From positions 2,852,001 to 2,916,000 of the forward strand of contig NZ_CP106855.1 of NCBI RefSeq assembly GCF_002209355.2: a DNA stretch of 64,000 nucleotides, given 5' to 3'. Below, piece after piece: positions 51,780 to 63,251 of this stretch. The notes below the pieces were generated by a model, which saw only the letters and a program-made list of their open reading frames with translations, searched no databases and was not told where the DNA came from. A program made the position numbers and the translations under genes. Source of the stretch: Bdellovibrio sp. SKB1291214 (GTDB lineage: Bacteria > Bdellovibrionota > Bdellovibrionia > Bdellovibrionales > Bdellovibrionaceae). Position 1 is the stretch's first letter. Every line of letters starts with the position of its first letter.

Positions 51780-53153
51780 GTGGATGAATTGAGCCAAAAT
51801 CCTGAAATCACCAATCAAATTCAGAATATGAATCAAGATGTCGGTCAGGGCCGTGGCGTGTACATTTCCACTTACGGTTGCCAGATGAACGTCAACGATA
51901 CAGAGCGCATGCACTCTTTGCTAGAGATGCAAAACTTCGTGCCGGTGCAAACTCCCGAGGAAGCATCTCTCATCATCATTAATTCTTGCAGTGTTCGCGA
52001 AAAGCCGGTTCACAAGGTTTATTCCGAAGTGGGTACTTTCAGAAAAATGAAAGAGAAAAATCCAGAGCTTCGTATCGGTGTGGGTGGCTGTGTAGGTCAG
52101 CAGGAAAAAGAAAATCTTATCAAAAATCAGCCGATGATCGATTTCGTGTTCGGTACGGATCAGATCGACAGCCTTCCGTACTTGGTGGCGGATAGCTTCA
52201 TGGATCGTGAAAAACGCATCAATGCAAAATTTCAGCATCGCGCGCCTTATCACATCGAAACCATGGTTCGTAACCCGGGTGTGGCGACGTTTGTTAACAT
52301 CACAAAGGGTTGCGATAATTTCTGCACATTCTGTGTGGTTCCTTACACTCGTGGTCGTGAAAAATCTCGTCCATTGCAACACATTCTGACGGATATTCGC
52401 CACTTGGTAAAACGCGGAATGAAAGAAGTTACGTTGCTAGGTCAAAACGTAAATTCTTACTCTGACAACGATGTTGATTTTGCAGATTTGATGGCAAAGG
52501 TTGCCACAGAAACGGATGTTGAAAGAATTCGTTTCACGACGTCCCATCCTAAAGACTTTAATCAAAAGCTTGCTGATACGATGGCGAAACACCAAGACAA
52601 AATCATGGAATACATCCACTTGCCTTTCCAAAGCGGCAGCACGCGTGTATTAGCGCGTATGAACCGCATTTATACTCGTGAAGAGTATTTGGAAAAAATC
52701 GCGATGCTTCGTAAATCTATTCCAAATGTTGTGTTCTCGACAGATATCATCGTGGGTTTCCCTGGTGAAACTGAGGAAGATTTCCAAGACACTATGGATA
52801 TGGTTCAGCAAGGTGGATTTGAAACGATCTTTGCGTTCAAATACTCGCCGCGCCCATTTACGAAAGCGGCAAAATTTGAAGATCAGATCGCTGAAGAAAT
52901 CAAAACAGAGCGTTTGAATCGCTTGTTTGATATGCACGACAAAATGTCCTTCGAATTGGTAAAACGTTACGAAGGCCAAGTTTTGAAAGTTTTGGTAGAA
53001 AATACGGACCGTGAAGAAGGTAAAGTTCATGGTCGTAGTACTGGCAATAAGCTTGTTCACTTAAAGGGCTCGCCAGATTTGATCGGGAAGACGGTTGATG
53101 TTCGTATCACTCGCGCATTCCCGGCGACATTCCACGGAGAATTGGTTCAGTAG
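51780..53153 (+). CDS. miaB: tRNA-2-methylthio-N6-dimethylallyladenosine synthase
   Basis: MiaB is a radical-SAM enzyme that adds a methylthio group to i6A37 in tRNAs. Cluster II ligands are Cys34, Cys70 and Cys104, and the radical-SAM triad is Cys178, Cys182 and Cys185 (CDNFCTFC). A C-terminal TRAM domain ends the protein. The start is a GTG at 51780 with agaggt seven bases upstream, giving 457 residues. ATGs at 51759 and 51828 are weaker. The BFN gene follows after one base. Confidence 0.93.
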   Translation: MDELSQNPEITNQIQNMNQDVGQGRGVYISTYGCQMNVNDTERMHSLLEMQNFVPVQTPEEASLIIINSCSVREKPVHKVYSEVGTFRKMKEKNPELRIGVGGCVGQQEKENLIKNQPMIDFVFGTDQIDSLPYLVADSFMDREKRINAKFQHRAPYHIETMVRNPGVATFVNITKGCDNFCTFCVVPYTRGREKSRPLQHILTDIRHLVKRGMKEVTLLGQNVNSYSDNDVDFADLMAKVATETDVERIRFTTSHPKDFNQKLADTMAKHQDKIMEYIHLPFQSGSTRVLARMNRIYTREEYLEKIAMLRKSIPNVVFSTDIIVGFPGETEEDFQDTMDMVQQGGFETIFAFKYSPRPFTKAAKFEDQIAEEIKTERLNRLFDMHDKMSFELVKRYEGQVLKVLVENTDREEGKVHGRSTGNKLVHLKGSPDLIGKTVDVRITRAFPATFHGELVQ

Positions 53154-53154
53154 T

Positions 53155-53709
53155 ATGAAAGAAGACATTTTAGATTTACAAAATCTGAAAGCGCAGATCA
53201 TCTTTGCAGAAGAGTCTCAAGACGAAGAAACATTTCATCAAGAGGACTTGGTGAGATTATTTCCGTATGGGCTTTCCGTGACGGGTGATGTGGCTCGTCC
53301 TTTTTTGTTGTTGAAAGATGAATCCCATCACTTCACTTTGCCAGTGGCTGTTTCTGCGATTGAAGCGGGTGTGGCGTTATCTCAATCCAATAAAAGCATT
53401 GCGGAATCAACTCCGCATAAGTTCACCGAACTTTTGATGCAGTCATTGGACATCGAGATTCGCCAAGCGGTGTTTGTCGAAATCAAGGGTGCTAGTCAGT
53501 ACGTTCGTCTTTATTTGTCAGGTCATCCAAAAACGAACTCGATCAAAGTGCGCGCCGATGAAGCGATGTCTTTGTGTTTGCATTTGGGCACTCCCATTTA
53601 TGCGACCAAGAATTATATTGGCCGTTCGAAGGTTATGAACGCCTCTGTCGAGAGCAATTCCCACGTACTCCAAAACATGTCTGGCGATAAGCCTAGATAT
53701 TTAAACTGA
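53155..53709 (+). CDS. Bifunctional nuclease (BFN/DUF151) family protein
   Basis: A 184-residue protein. Features of the BFN family (DUF151, reported DNase/RNase activity in plants and some bacteria) are LPVAVSAIEAGVAL, HKFTELLMQSLDIEIRQAVFVEI and SIKVRADEAMSLCLHLGTPIYA. The ATG at 53155 follows the miaB stop by one base, so expression is coupled to miaB. The nuclease activity is from the family and not visible as a motif here. Confidence 0.85.
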   Translation: MKEDILDLQNLKAQIIFAEESQDEETFHQEDLVRLFPYGLSVTGDVARPFLLLKDESHHFTLPVAVSAIEAGVALSQSNKSIAESTPHKFTELLMQSLDIEIRQAVFVEIKGASQYVRLYLSGHPKTNSIKVRADEAMSLCLHLGTPIYATKNYIGRSKVMNASVESNSHVLQNMSGDKPRYLN

Positions 53710-53767
53710 AATTTGCACTTTTCATAAGTTAACATCTGATAAATTGCTGTACTGCAAATTGTGTTAG

Positions 53768-53793
53768 GGCTCTGTTGTTGAAACAATGGAGCC
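53768..53793 (+). promoter_or_regulatory. Hairpin over the ribosome-binding site of the antiporter gene
   Basis: A 10-bp stem (ggctctgttg/caatggagcc, two G-U pairs) with loop ttgaaa ends directly before the ATG at 53794. The only ggag lies inside the right arm (53788-53791), so the fold would hide it. Its spacing to the ATG is also unusually short (two bases). Confidence 0.45.
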
Positions 53794-56004
53794 ATGATTC
53801 ATCTACCACCATTAATTTACGATCTTGGGATAATTCTGGTAGTGGGCGCCTTGGTGACCCTGCTGTTCAAAAAACTTCGTCAGCCCTTGGTGCTAGGTTA
53901 TTTAGTCGCGGGCTTTTTAGTCAGTCAGCATTTTCCCTGGTTACCCACGATTCAAGACAAAGCCAACGTCAGCACCTGGGCCGAAATCGGCGTGATTTTT
54001 CTATTGTTTGGACTGGGCTTAGAATTTAGTTTCAAAAAATTGGTGAAGGTGGGCGGATCTGCTGGATTCACTGCAGTTTTTGAAGTGGTTTTCATGGTGG
54101 GTTTAGGCTATCTGGTCGGTCGTTTGATTGGTTGGAATTCTGTCGACAGTTTATTCATGGGCGGAGTGCTTTCGATTTCCTCCACAACCATTATCGTTCG
54201 CGCCTTTCAAGAGTTAAACATGAAGGGCCAACGCTTCGTTGAGTTGGTCTTTGGTATTCTGATTGTTGAGGACATCGTCGCTGTTTTGTTGCTGGTCTTG
54301 TTGCCATCCTTGGCCGGCAGCGAGGGTTTGAATATCGCCTCGCTGATGACCGTCAGTTTACGCATGGTGTTCTTTATCTTATTGTGGTTTGTAGTGGGTA
54401 TTTTCCTGCTGCCAGTGTTCTTAAGGAAAATTCGTTCGCTTTTAGAAGAAGAAACAACTTTGATTGTATCCATCGCTTTGTGCCTTTTGATGGTTGCGAT
54501 TTCTTCTGTAGCTGGTTTTTCGCCAGCGCTGGGCGCCTTCGTCATGGGATCATTGCTAGCAGAAACTCCCGAAGGTCATCATATCGAAAAGCTGATCAAT
54601 CCTGTTAAGAACCTGTTCGCGGCGGTTTTCTTTGTGTCAGTGGGTACGATGATTGATCCACAGGTGATCATGGATAAACCTTGGTTGATTCTGCTTCTGA
54701 CTCTGGTCACGATCTTTGGTAAGTTCTTAAGCACATACTTGGGGGCTCTGTTCTCGGGGCAAAGTCGCAAAACGGCGATGCAGTCGGGGATGAGTTTAGC
54801 GCAAATCGGAGAGTTTTCTTTCATTATTGCGTCGTTAGGCGCTTCTTTAAAAGTGACCAGTGACTTTATATATCCTTTGGCGGTCGCCGTATCTGCGGTC
54901 ACTACTTTTACCACGCCCTATTTAATCAAATCATCCGGATGGTGTTCTGATCGCGTGGACGCGCTTTTGCCAGAGCGTTTAAAGCATGCAATGGATAATT
55001 ACAAAGCGCAGTTTCAGCGCACAGGAAATCGCAGCGTCGGAACCTTGCTGCTTGAGGCGCTAGGGATGAAGATTATTTTAAATTCCGTTATCATCGTTGC
55101 GTTGACGTTTGGATTTAAAAAATATGCGCTTCCTTTTTTGCAAGCCACATTTCCTGATTTTTCTCGTGTGAATGTGGTGGCATTAGTATTGTGTGTCGTT
55201 ATTTCGGTTCCGTTCTATTGGGGTCTGGTTAGAGGCCGACCTTCAAAAAAATCTTCTCAAGACGTTGAAAACATCGCGCGCCTTCGCCGGCTGCTTGCAG
55301 GAGTGACTGTTGCACGAATCTTGGTGGCGGTCTTGTTGCTCTCTGTGATGGTAGCTCAATTCGTGTCCTTAAGAGTGGCATCGGGCGCCCTAGTTGGTGC
55401 GATGCTGGTGATGTCAGCACTTGGATATCGCTACGGCGAAAAATTCTATGAGTTCTTCGAAGATGAGTTCTTATCCAACCTGACAGAAAAAGAGCGTGAA
55501 GAAGTCGCGAAGCGTGTTGAACTGACTCAGCTGGCTTTGCCGTGGGATGCATCCATCAGTGTCTTAGAGGTGGCTTCAGATTCCAATTGGGTAGGACGCA
55601 GTCTGCGGGACCTTACTTTTAAAGAGAATTTTGGTGTAACGATCGCATCGGTTGTTCGTGCGGGCCGCCGATTCTTTGCGCCCTCGGGAGATTTTGTTCT
55701 GTGGCCCTACGACAAAATCGTATGTTTCGGAAGCGAGTCTGAATTGGCTGAACTGAATCAAAAAGTTGAAGAATTCAGCAATAAACACAAGTGGGCCGAA
55801 GTTGAAGCTCCGAAATACCGCATGGGTTCCTTCGTTGTTCATGAAGACAGCATTTATATCGGAAAGTCCATCCGCGATAGCGGCATACGCCAAACTGAAA
55901 AAATCCTGGTCGTTTGTATCGAGAGGGGTCAAGAAAGAATCCTAGGACCCTCTGCTGGTACGGTTTTGCAGGCCGGTGATCTAGTCTGGTTTGTGTCGGA
56001 ATAA
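53794..56004 (+). CDS. CPA2 cation/proton antiporter with two regulatory TrkA-C domains
   Basis: A 736-residue inner-membrane protein of the KefB/KefC/YbaL group. The first about 380 residues hold 11-12 helices of the Na+/H+ exchanger fold (LGLEFSFKKLVKVG, ISSTTIIVRAFQEL, FSPALGAFVMGSLLAETP). After further helices (about 430-555), two RCK C-terminal (TrkA-C) domains follow: about 580-650 (WVGRSLRDL) and 675-735 (YIGKSIRDS). A full NAD-binding RCK-N domain is not obvious between them. It probably exports K+ or Na+. The leader can fold over its ribosome-binding site. Confidence 0.9.
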   Translation: MIHLPPLIYDLGIILVVGALVTLLFKKLRQPLVLGYLVAGFLVSQHFPWLPTIQDKANVSTWAEIGVIFLLFGLGLEFSFKKLVKVGGSAGFTAVFEVVFMVGLGYLVGRLIGWNSVDSLFMGGVLSISSTTIIVRAFQELNMKGQRFVELVFGILIVEDIVAVLLLVLLPSLAGSEGLNIASLMTVSLRMVFFILLWFVVGIFLLPVFLRKIRSLLEEETTLIVSIALCLLMVAISSVAGFSPALGAFVMGSLLAETPEGHHIEKLINPVKNLFAAVFFVSVGTMIDPQVIMDKPWLILLLTLVTIFGKFLSTYLGALFSGQSRKTAMQSGMSLAQIGEFSFIIASLGASLKVTSDFIYPLAVAVSAVTTFTTPYLIKSSGWCSDRVDALLPERLKHAMDNYKAQFQRTGNRSVGTLLLEALGMKIILNSVIIVALTFGFKKYALPFLQATFPDFSRVNVVALVLCVVISVPFYWGLVRGRPSKKSSQDVENIARLRRLLAGVTVARILVAVLLLSVMVAQFVSLRVASGALVGAMLVMSALGYRYGEKFYEFFEDEFLSNLTEKEREEVAKRVELTQLALPWDASISVLEVASDSNWVGRSLRDLTFKENFGVTIASVVRAGRRFFAPSGDFVLWPYDKIVCFGSESELAELNQKVEEFSNKHKWAEVEAPKYRMGSFVVHEDSIYIGKSIRDSGIRQTEKILVVCIERGQERILGPSAGTVLQAGDLVWFVSE

Positions 56005-56080
56005 ATCTTGGCCGCATGACCTTTCAGCGCGAAACTTAAGAGAGTATCTTTTCAAAAGTTTTGTATGAAAGGCTTCGGTC

Positions 56081-57229
56081 ATGACTACAAAGTTTTCTCG
56101 TAAAATCTTTTTCATTCCGGTTTTTTCTTTGATCTTGATCGTAGGCATATTTGTTAGCGGATCGACGTCGTCTTTGCGTCTTCCCCCGGTGAATTCTGAA
56201 CCGGCGGCCGTAGGAGCAGAGATAAGTTATGAGCACGCATCTGAGGCGGCAATGAAGCCCTCCAATCCAAATTTTGGACAGAGTATGATTTGGATTCCTG
56301 GTGGTGAGTTTTGGATGGGCAGTGGGGATTTGAATGTCATTGATGCGCAACCTCCCCACAAAGTCCATGTCGATGGATTCTGGATGGATCAGTACTTAGT
56401 TACGAATCGCGATTTTATGGATTTCACAGAAGATACGGGTTATGTGACCGTCGCAGAACGTCGCTTGGATCCCAAAGATTATCCTGATTTGCCTCCCGAG
56501 CTATTGGAACCTGGAGCAATTATTTTTAGCCCAAGAATAGAAAGAACAGATCTGGGAATTTCCGGTTCTGTGTACTGGCGTTGGCAACAGGGTGCGAACT
56601 GGCGGCATCCTGAAGGGCCCGCTAGTGATTTGCGCGGACGCGAGTTGATGCCCGTCATTCATGTGTCTTACACAGATGCTCAAGCTTATGCCGAGTGGAG
56701 AGGAAAACGACTCCCCACAGAGGCCGAGTGGGAATATGCGGCTCGGGGTGGTTTGGATCGAATGCCATACTCTTGGGGGAAAGATTTTAGACCCCAGGGG
56801 AAATTCATGGCAAACACTTGGCAAGGAAACTTTCCCTATTTTGACTCTGCCGAGGACGGTTATAAGGGGTTATCTCCTGTCGGAAGTTATCCTCCGAATG
56901 GATATGGACTTTATGATATGACCGGAAATGTGTGGCAGTGGGTTTCTGATTGGTATCGGGCGGATTACTTTCAAACTATTTCCCATAAATCCGTCGTCGT
57001 AAATCCGCAAGGTCCGGGAGGCCCCGAAGAAGATGGTGGAGAGCTTGGTAAAAAACGGGTGCAAAAAGGTGGGTCGTATCTTTGTACCGATTCCTACTGT
57101 TCCAATTTAGATCCAGCGGCTCGTCGTCGTGGAGATATCTGGAGTGGTTCGCCGCAGGTGGGTTTCCGTTTGGTGACATCAGAGCCAGCAAACGTTTCTT
57201 ACAAGCACTCGCAAAAAACTTCCCAATAA
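56081..57229 (+). CDS. Exported formylglycine-generating enzyme
   Basis: The sulfatase-modifying (FGE) fold spans residues 68-365. It keeps the catalytic cysteine pair Cys335 and Cys340 ([11 protein letters not shown]), the copper-binding pair of true FGEs, plus [15 protein letters not shown] and [18 protein letters not shown] oxidises a Cys in CxPxR-type targets to formylglycine, activating sulfatases. Unusually, residues 1-30 form a signal peptide or anchor, so it acts in the envelope. No sulfatase gene is in this window. Length 382. The family call is firm; the target is unknown. Confidence 0.88.
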   Translation: MTTKFSRKIFFIPVFSLILIVGIFVSGSTSSLRLPPVNSEPAAVGAEISYEHASEAAMKPSNPNFGQSMIWIPGGEFWMGSGDLNVIDAQPPHKVHVDGFWMDQYLVTNRDFMDFTEDTGYVTVAERRLDPKDYPDLPPELLEPGAIIFSPRIERTDLGISGSVYWRWQQGANWRHPEGPASDLRGRELMPVIHVSYTDAQAYAEWRGKRLPTEAEWEYAARGGLDRMPYSWGKDFRPQGKFMANTWQGNFPYFDSAEDGYKGLSPVGSYPPNGYGLYDMTGNVWQWVSDWYRADYFQTISHKSVVVNPQGPGGPEEDGGELGKKRVQKGGSYLCTDSYCSNLDPAARRRGDIWSGSPQVGFRLVTSEPANVSYKHSQKTSQ

Positions 57230-57266
57230 ATCCAATCGGTATGATAGGATTTAGCAGAGGTTTTTT

Positions 57267-57785
57267 ATGAGCAACCCCTTCGTCAAAGCCCGTGGTAAAA
57301 CTCCTGTCGTTGGAGAAAAAGTTTTCATCGCTGATAATGCGCGCCTGATTGGTGACGTCGAGGTCGGTGAAGGATCGTCTATTTGGTATAATGTAACGAT
57401 TCGTGGTGACGTGATGCCCATCAAACTTGGCAAAGAAGTCAATGTCCAGGATGGAAGCGTTGTGCATGGAACATATGGTAAATACGGAACAACCTTGCAT
57501 GATCGAGTGACGATCGGGCATTTGGTGATGCTGCATGGTTGCGAAGTGGGGCGTGCGACGCTTGTGGGCATGGGTTCTATTTTGATGGACGGCGTAAAAG
57601 TGGGCGAACATTGCTTAATCGGTGCGGGGTCTTTGCTGACAGAAGGCACCGAAATTCCTCCGCGAAGCCTTGTGATGGGGCGTCCTGCGAAAGTTAAACG
57701 CACTCTGACAGACGAAGAAGTCGCTCTGCTAGAAAAATCCGCAGACAATTATCTCCTCTATAAAACCTGGTACGAAGAGGTCTAG
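57267..57785 (+). CDS. Gamma-carbonic-anhydrase-like hexapeptide-repeat protein
   Basis: A 172-residue left-handed beta-helix protein of the YrdA/PaaY gamma-CA group. The three zinc histidines are His67, His85 and His90 (VVHG, TIGHLVMLHG). Members hydrate CO2 or hydrolyse thioesters, and many are inactive by assay. A tttagcagagg site precedes the ATG. It sits 37 bases after the FGE gene. Confidence 0.9.
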   Translation: MSNPFVKARGKTPVVGEKVFIADNARLIGDVEVGEGSSIWYNVTIRGDVMPIKLGKEVNVQDGSVVHGTYGKYGTTLHDRVTIGHLVMLHGCEVGRATLVGMGSILMDGVKVGEHCLIGAGSLLTEGTEIPPRSLVMGRPAKVKRTLTDEEVALLEKSADNYLLYKTWYEEV

Positions 57786-57797
57786 TCCTGACGAAAT

Positions 57798-59323
<1,526 letters not shown>

Positions 59324-59328
59324 TCATT

Positions 59329-60852
59329 ATGCTACGTGGATTTATTATCTTGGATTTCGGTTCGCAATTCACTCAGCTGATTGCGCGCCGTCTGCGCGAA
59401 ATGGGATACTATTCAGAAATTCATTCCTATCTGTATCCCACTGACGAAATCATTAAAAAGAAACCTTATGGAATCATTTTAAGTGGAGGTCCGAACTCAG
59501 TTTACGAAACGGGGTCCCCGCAAAGAAATATTCAAGAGCTTCGTAACATAAGTCCTTTATTCTGCGTTTGCTATGGAATGCAGTTATTAACTCACTCCTT
59601 GGGTGGCCGAGTTTCTAAAGCTCAGCACCGTGAGTATGGTTTAAATTATGTAACATGGACTGACGTCCTAACGGGTGTTCCGCAAAAACAAAAAGTATGG
59701 ATGAGTCACGGTGACGTTGTTGATGCCGTGCCAAAAGATTTCACAGTGATCGCCACGTCTGATGGAGATCATCCCGCGGCGATGCGAGGGCCCAACGTGT
59801 TGGCTGTGCAATTTCATCCCGAGGTGGCTCACACTGAACATGGTTTAGATCTGCTTCGCTATTTTACTTCGGAAATGTGCAACGCTCCTGCTGATTGGGA
59901 TGCTCCTCATATAAAAGATCATTTGATGGAAGAAATCCGCCACAAAGTAGCCCCTGAAGATCACGTCCTGGTGGGCTTAAGCGGCGGTGTTGATTCCACA
60001 GTAGTGGCGACCTTATTAACGAAAGCTTTGGGTGCGGATCGCGTTCATTGCGTTTTCGTTGATAATGGTTTGCTTCGTAAAAATGAATACGAAGATGTTT
60101 TAAAAAATTACCAAGGCTTGGGTTTGAATGTTCGTGGTGTAGATGCATCAAAAGAGTTCATGGATGCTTTGGTTGGCAAGTCTGATCCTGAAGACAAGCG
60201 TAAAACAATTGGCCGTGTGTTTATCGAAGTCTTTGATAAAAGCTATGATAAATCTCTTCCGATCAAGTGGCTGGCACAAGGAACTTTGTATCCTGATGTC
60301 ATAGAAAGTGTTTCATCGGTCGGTGGCAGTGTAACCATTAAGTCCCACCACAATGTCGGTGGTTTGCCAGAAAAAATGAATTTGAAACTTTTGGAGCCTG
60401 TTCGTGAGCTTTTTAAAGATGAAGTCCGCGCCATGGGTGCTCAATTAGGTTTATCAAAAGAACTTTTGTGGAGACATCCATTTCCAGGGCCAGGCTTGGC
60501 GATTCGTGTCTTGGGTGAAATCACACCTGAGAAATTGCGCATTCTTAAAGAGGCTGATGATGTTTACATTTCTCAGCTTCGTAAACATGGCTTGTATGAA
60601 AAGATTTGGCAGGCCTTCTGTGTACTACTCCCGGTGAAAACTGTGGGTGTACAAGGCGATTCTAGGACGTATGATCACGTCTTGGCTTTGCGTGCAGTGA
60701 CATCCAGTGATGGCATGACCGCGGACTGGTATCCATTCGAGTTTGCCTTCCTTCGCGAAGTCTCAAACCTTATCACCAATAAAGTGAAAGGTGTGAATCG
60801 CGTCGTTTATGACGTTACTAGTAAGCCTCCTGGCACAATTGAGTGGGAGTAG
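59329..60852 (+). CDS. guaA: GMP synthase (glutamine-hydrolysing)
   Basis: GuaA amidates XMP to GMP. The N-terminal class I glutamine amidotransferase has the nucleophile in FCVCYGMQLL and the His/Glu in VQFHPEVAHTE. The ATP-pyrophosphatase domain has LSGGVDSTV, and a C-terminal dimerisation part follows (RHPFPGPGLAIRVLG). Length 507, near the usual 525. It is the second gene of the guaBA operon. Confidence 0.97.
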   Translation: MLRGFIILDFGSQFTQLIARRLREMGYYSEIHSYLYPTDEIIKKKPYGIILSGGPNSVYETGSPQRNIQELRNISPLFCVCYGMQLLTHSLGGRVSKAQHREYGLNYVTWTDVLTGVPQKQKVWMSHGDVVDAVPKDFTVIATSDGDHPAAMRGPNVLAVQFHPEVAHTEHGLDLLRYFTSEMCNAPADWDAPHIKDHLMEEIRHKVAPEDHVLVGLSGGVDSTVVATLLTKALGADRVHCVFVDNGLLRKNEYEDVLKNYQGLGLNVRGVDASKEFMDALVGKSDPEDKRKTIGRVFIEVFDKSYDKSLPIKWLAQGTLYPDVIESVSSVGGSVTIKSHHNVGGLPEKMNLKLLEPVRELFKDEVRAMGAQLGLSKELLWRHPFPGPGLAIRVLGEITPEKLRILKEADDVYISQLRKHGLYEKIWQAFCVLLPVKTVGVQGDSRTYDHVLALRAVTSSDGMTADWYPFEFAFLREVSNLITNKVKGVNRVVYDVTSKPPGTIEWE

Positions 60853-60956
60853 GATTAAAGATCAGTCTCCTTGTGTTTTAACGTTGGACCTGGGTGCTTG
60901 CGGCTGTTCGTGATAAACCATAGGCATACAAGTTCTAAAACTGAATAGGGGGACCG

Positions 60957-61895
60957 ATGAAGCACTTGAAGTGGGTGTTTTTGGTAATCACGGCGGTGGC
61001 GGCTGTGGCTGTCGCATCTCAACATGCGTTTTTTCAAACAGCAGGGACCTCAAGTTTTGGTTACGTCATAGATTTTAATAATGTTCGTAAAGTTCAGAAA
61101 AGCATTCAAGATTATGAGATGCTGGTCGGGTATAACCCTGATAGCACACAGAGTTTGTATTTGGTCGATAGTCGTCTTAAACGGGCTTATTCTTTGGATG
61201 TGGATGGATTAACTGGGAATTTGAAGTTTTCAGCTCGTACGGGACCTAATCTGCAAACGGAGCTTTGGAAAAAAGAAGAACCCGCAACGTCTATTAATTA
61301 TGATCATGAATTCTTGCTTGTTACTACCGGAGTAGAGCAATGTTGTGGCGCGATGACGGGTTATCGCATTTACGACGTGAAATCAGGTTATTTGATATTG
61401 TCATTTAATTCTTTTTCGGAAAATCCAGTAGTCCGTCATCCCTTTGTACTGGATGTTCCAAACTCGCAAATGCCTCAACGGTATATCGGTGTCATCAGTG
61501 GAGATAGCACTCGCGATACAGATTTTATCACTCCCACCTCTGGTATGGTCAAAACAGCTTTGGTGAAGATGGGGATCGTCGGGCAATTCTATCAGCGGCT
61601 GCAAATCGATATGCAAGTTGCTGAGGGTTATGCGCCAAGTATTTTGAGTGTGACGATGGAAAAGAATCCAGCAGTTCCTGGCAGCAACAGTATCGAAATT
61701 AATAATGACGTTGCCACACTTTGGAATATCGATGCGGGAACTGATCCCGCAGCCGTCCAAGGTGTGCAGCTTAAAATTGTTTTAAACGGTGGCGGCGGTG
61801 ATCGGACAGTGATCATCCCCGTGATCAAAGATCGCTTAAGTGTGGAGCAGGCAACGGTACCTGCGGGGGTTGCCCTTCGGGCACAGGCCCTATAA
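60957..61895 (+). CDS. Exported protein of unknown function
   Basis: A 312-residue protein with an N-terminal signal peptide or anchor (MKHLKWVFLVITAVAAVAVA). The mature part is beta-rich. An adjacent Cys-Cys pair (VEQCCGAMTG) and a late Gly run (NGGGGDRTV) are notable. No family is recognised. An aataggggg site precedes the ATG. It lies between guaA and the MFS gene with its own gap of about 100 bases. Confidence 0.65.
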   Translation: MKHLKWVFLVITAVAAVAVASQHAFFQTAGTSSFGYVIDFNNVRKVQKSIQDYEMLVGYNPDSTQSLYLVDSRLKRAYSLDVDGLTGNLKFSARTGPNLQTELWKKEEPATSINYDHEFLLVTTGVEQCCGAMTGYRIYDVKSGYLILSFNSFSENPVVRHPFVLDVPNSQMPQRYIGVISGDSTRDTDFITPTSGMVKTALVKMGIVGQFYQRLQIDMQVAEGYAPSILSVTMEKNPAVPGSNSIEINNDVATLWNIDAGTDPAAVQGVQLKIVLNGGGGDRTVIIPVIKDRLSVEQATVPAGVALRAQAL

Positions 61896-61958
61896 TCAAT
61901 ACGCTTTCCTGACAGTCGCGAGTCTTGCGGAGTTAACAAATTTGAATTACGATAGCGC

Positions 61959-63215
61959 ATGCTAATTAATCTGACTCCTCTTCGTAAGTATCGTGATTTC
62001 CGCCTGTTATTCTTTGGACAAATGATTTCCTTCTTAGGAAGTATGGTGACTTATGTTGCCATTCCCTACGAAGTCTATGAGCTTACCAAGGACAATTGGT
62101 TGGTGGGAATGTTGGGCCTTGTGCAGCTTCTTCCAGTTCTTGTTTTCGGAATTTTAGGAGGAACTTATGCAGATCGCATGGATCGTCGTAAGTTGCTTCT
62201 TACTTCTGAAATTATCATGACATTAATTATTCTTGCTCAGGCACTGAACGCTTGTCGCGAAAAGCCCTCGGTGCCTTTAATCTTTGTTTTGGTTGCGATC
62301 TTTCAATCGGTGGTTGGTTTTCACCGACCTGCGATGGAAGCTATGACCCAAAAAATTGTGGCTCCTGAAGACTATCCGGCCATCGGTGCATTGGGCAGTT
62401 TCCGGTGGGCTGCGGGTGCCATCGTAGGTCCGGCATTAGGTGGGCTTTTAATTGCTAAGTTTGGAGTTAAAGGTGCTTACTTTTTCGATGTGGCTAGTTT
62501 TGCCGCAGCCTTTGTTGCTTTGTATTTGATGAGTCGCATGCCAGCTCCCGAAAAAAGAGATGTTTCTCCATTGGAAGATGCAAAAGCCGGCCTCAAATAT
62601 GCTCTTTCAAAACCAGAATTAGTTGGCACATATGTGATCGATATTGTGGCAATGGTCTTTGCATTTCCTGTCGCTCTTTTTCCAGCGATGTCTGAAAACT
62701 GGGGAGGCGCAACGGCTGCGGGAGCATTATTTTCAGCGATGGCTATTGGCTCTTTGCTTATGACTTTATTCAGTGGTTGGACAGGAAAAGTTCATCATCA
62801 TGGACGTGCTGTGGTGATTGCAGCGACGTTGTGGGCTGTCTTCATTATCGGAGTGGGATTTGCGCAAAATCTTTGGGTGGCCGTTTTGTTTTTAGGACTC
62901 GCGGGGGCTGCTGATATGATGAGTGGGCTCTTCCGTGGAATTATTTGGAATCAAACAGTGCCGAATGAATTGCGGGGTCGCTTGTCAGGAATTGAAATGA
63001 TCTCATACATGTCAGGTCCACTCTTAGGAAATGCCCGTGCGGGATGGGTGGCTGCGAAGTATTCAGTTCCCGTGAGTATTACGAGCGGAGGTCTGATTTG
63101 CGCGGTGATGGTGGTTTTAACTGGCTTTATGCTACCCCAATTCTGGCGCTATATTGGCCCTGGCAAAGATGATCAAAAAATGGTCCCCGACGAAGGGTTA
63201 ACGCAAGGCTCCTAA
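61959..63215 (+). CDS. MFS exporter (EntS-like / MFS_3 family)
   Basis: A 418-residue major-facilitator protein with about 12 helices. The MFS loop 2-3 motif appears as GGTYADRMDRRKLLL. The layout (N-terminal RDFRLLFFGQMISFLGSMVTYVAIPY, GLFRGIIWNQTVPNELRGRLSGIEMISYMSGP) resembles EntS-type siderophore exporters and drug exporters. The substrate is unknown. Confidence 0.88.
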   Translation: MLINLTPLRKYRDFRLLFFGQMISFLGSMVTYVAIPYEVYELTKDNWLVGMLGLVQLLPVLVFGILGGTYADRMDRRKLLLTSEIIMTLIILAQALNACREKPSVPLIFVLVAIFQSVVGFHRPAMEAMTQKIVAPEDYPAIGALGSFRWAAGAIVGPALGGLLIAKFGVKGAYFFDVASFAAAFVALYLMSRMPAPEKRDVSPLEDAKAGLKYALSKPELVGTYVIDIVAMVFAFPVALFPAMSENWGGATAAGALFSAMAIGSLLMTLFSGWTGKVHHHGRAVVIAATLWAVFIIGVGFAQNLWVAVLFLGLAGAADMMSGLFRGIIWNQTVPNELRGRLSGIEMISYMSGPLLGNARAGWVAAKYSVPVSITSGGLICAVMVVLTGFMLPQFWRYIGPGKDDQKMVPDEGLTQGS

Positions 63216-63251
63216 TTTGAATAAACGACATAGCTAAGATATGAATTTAGC

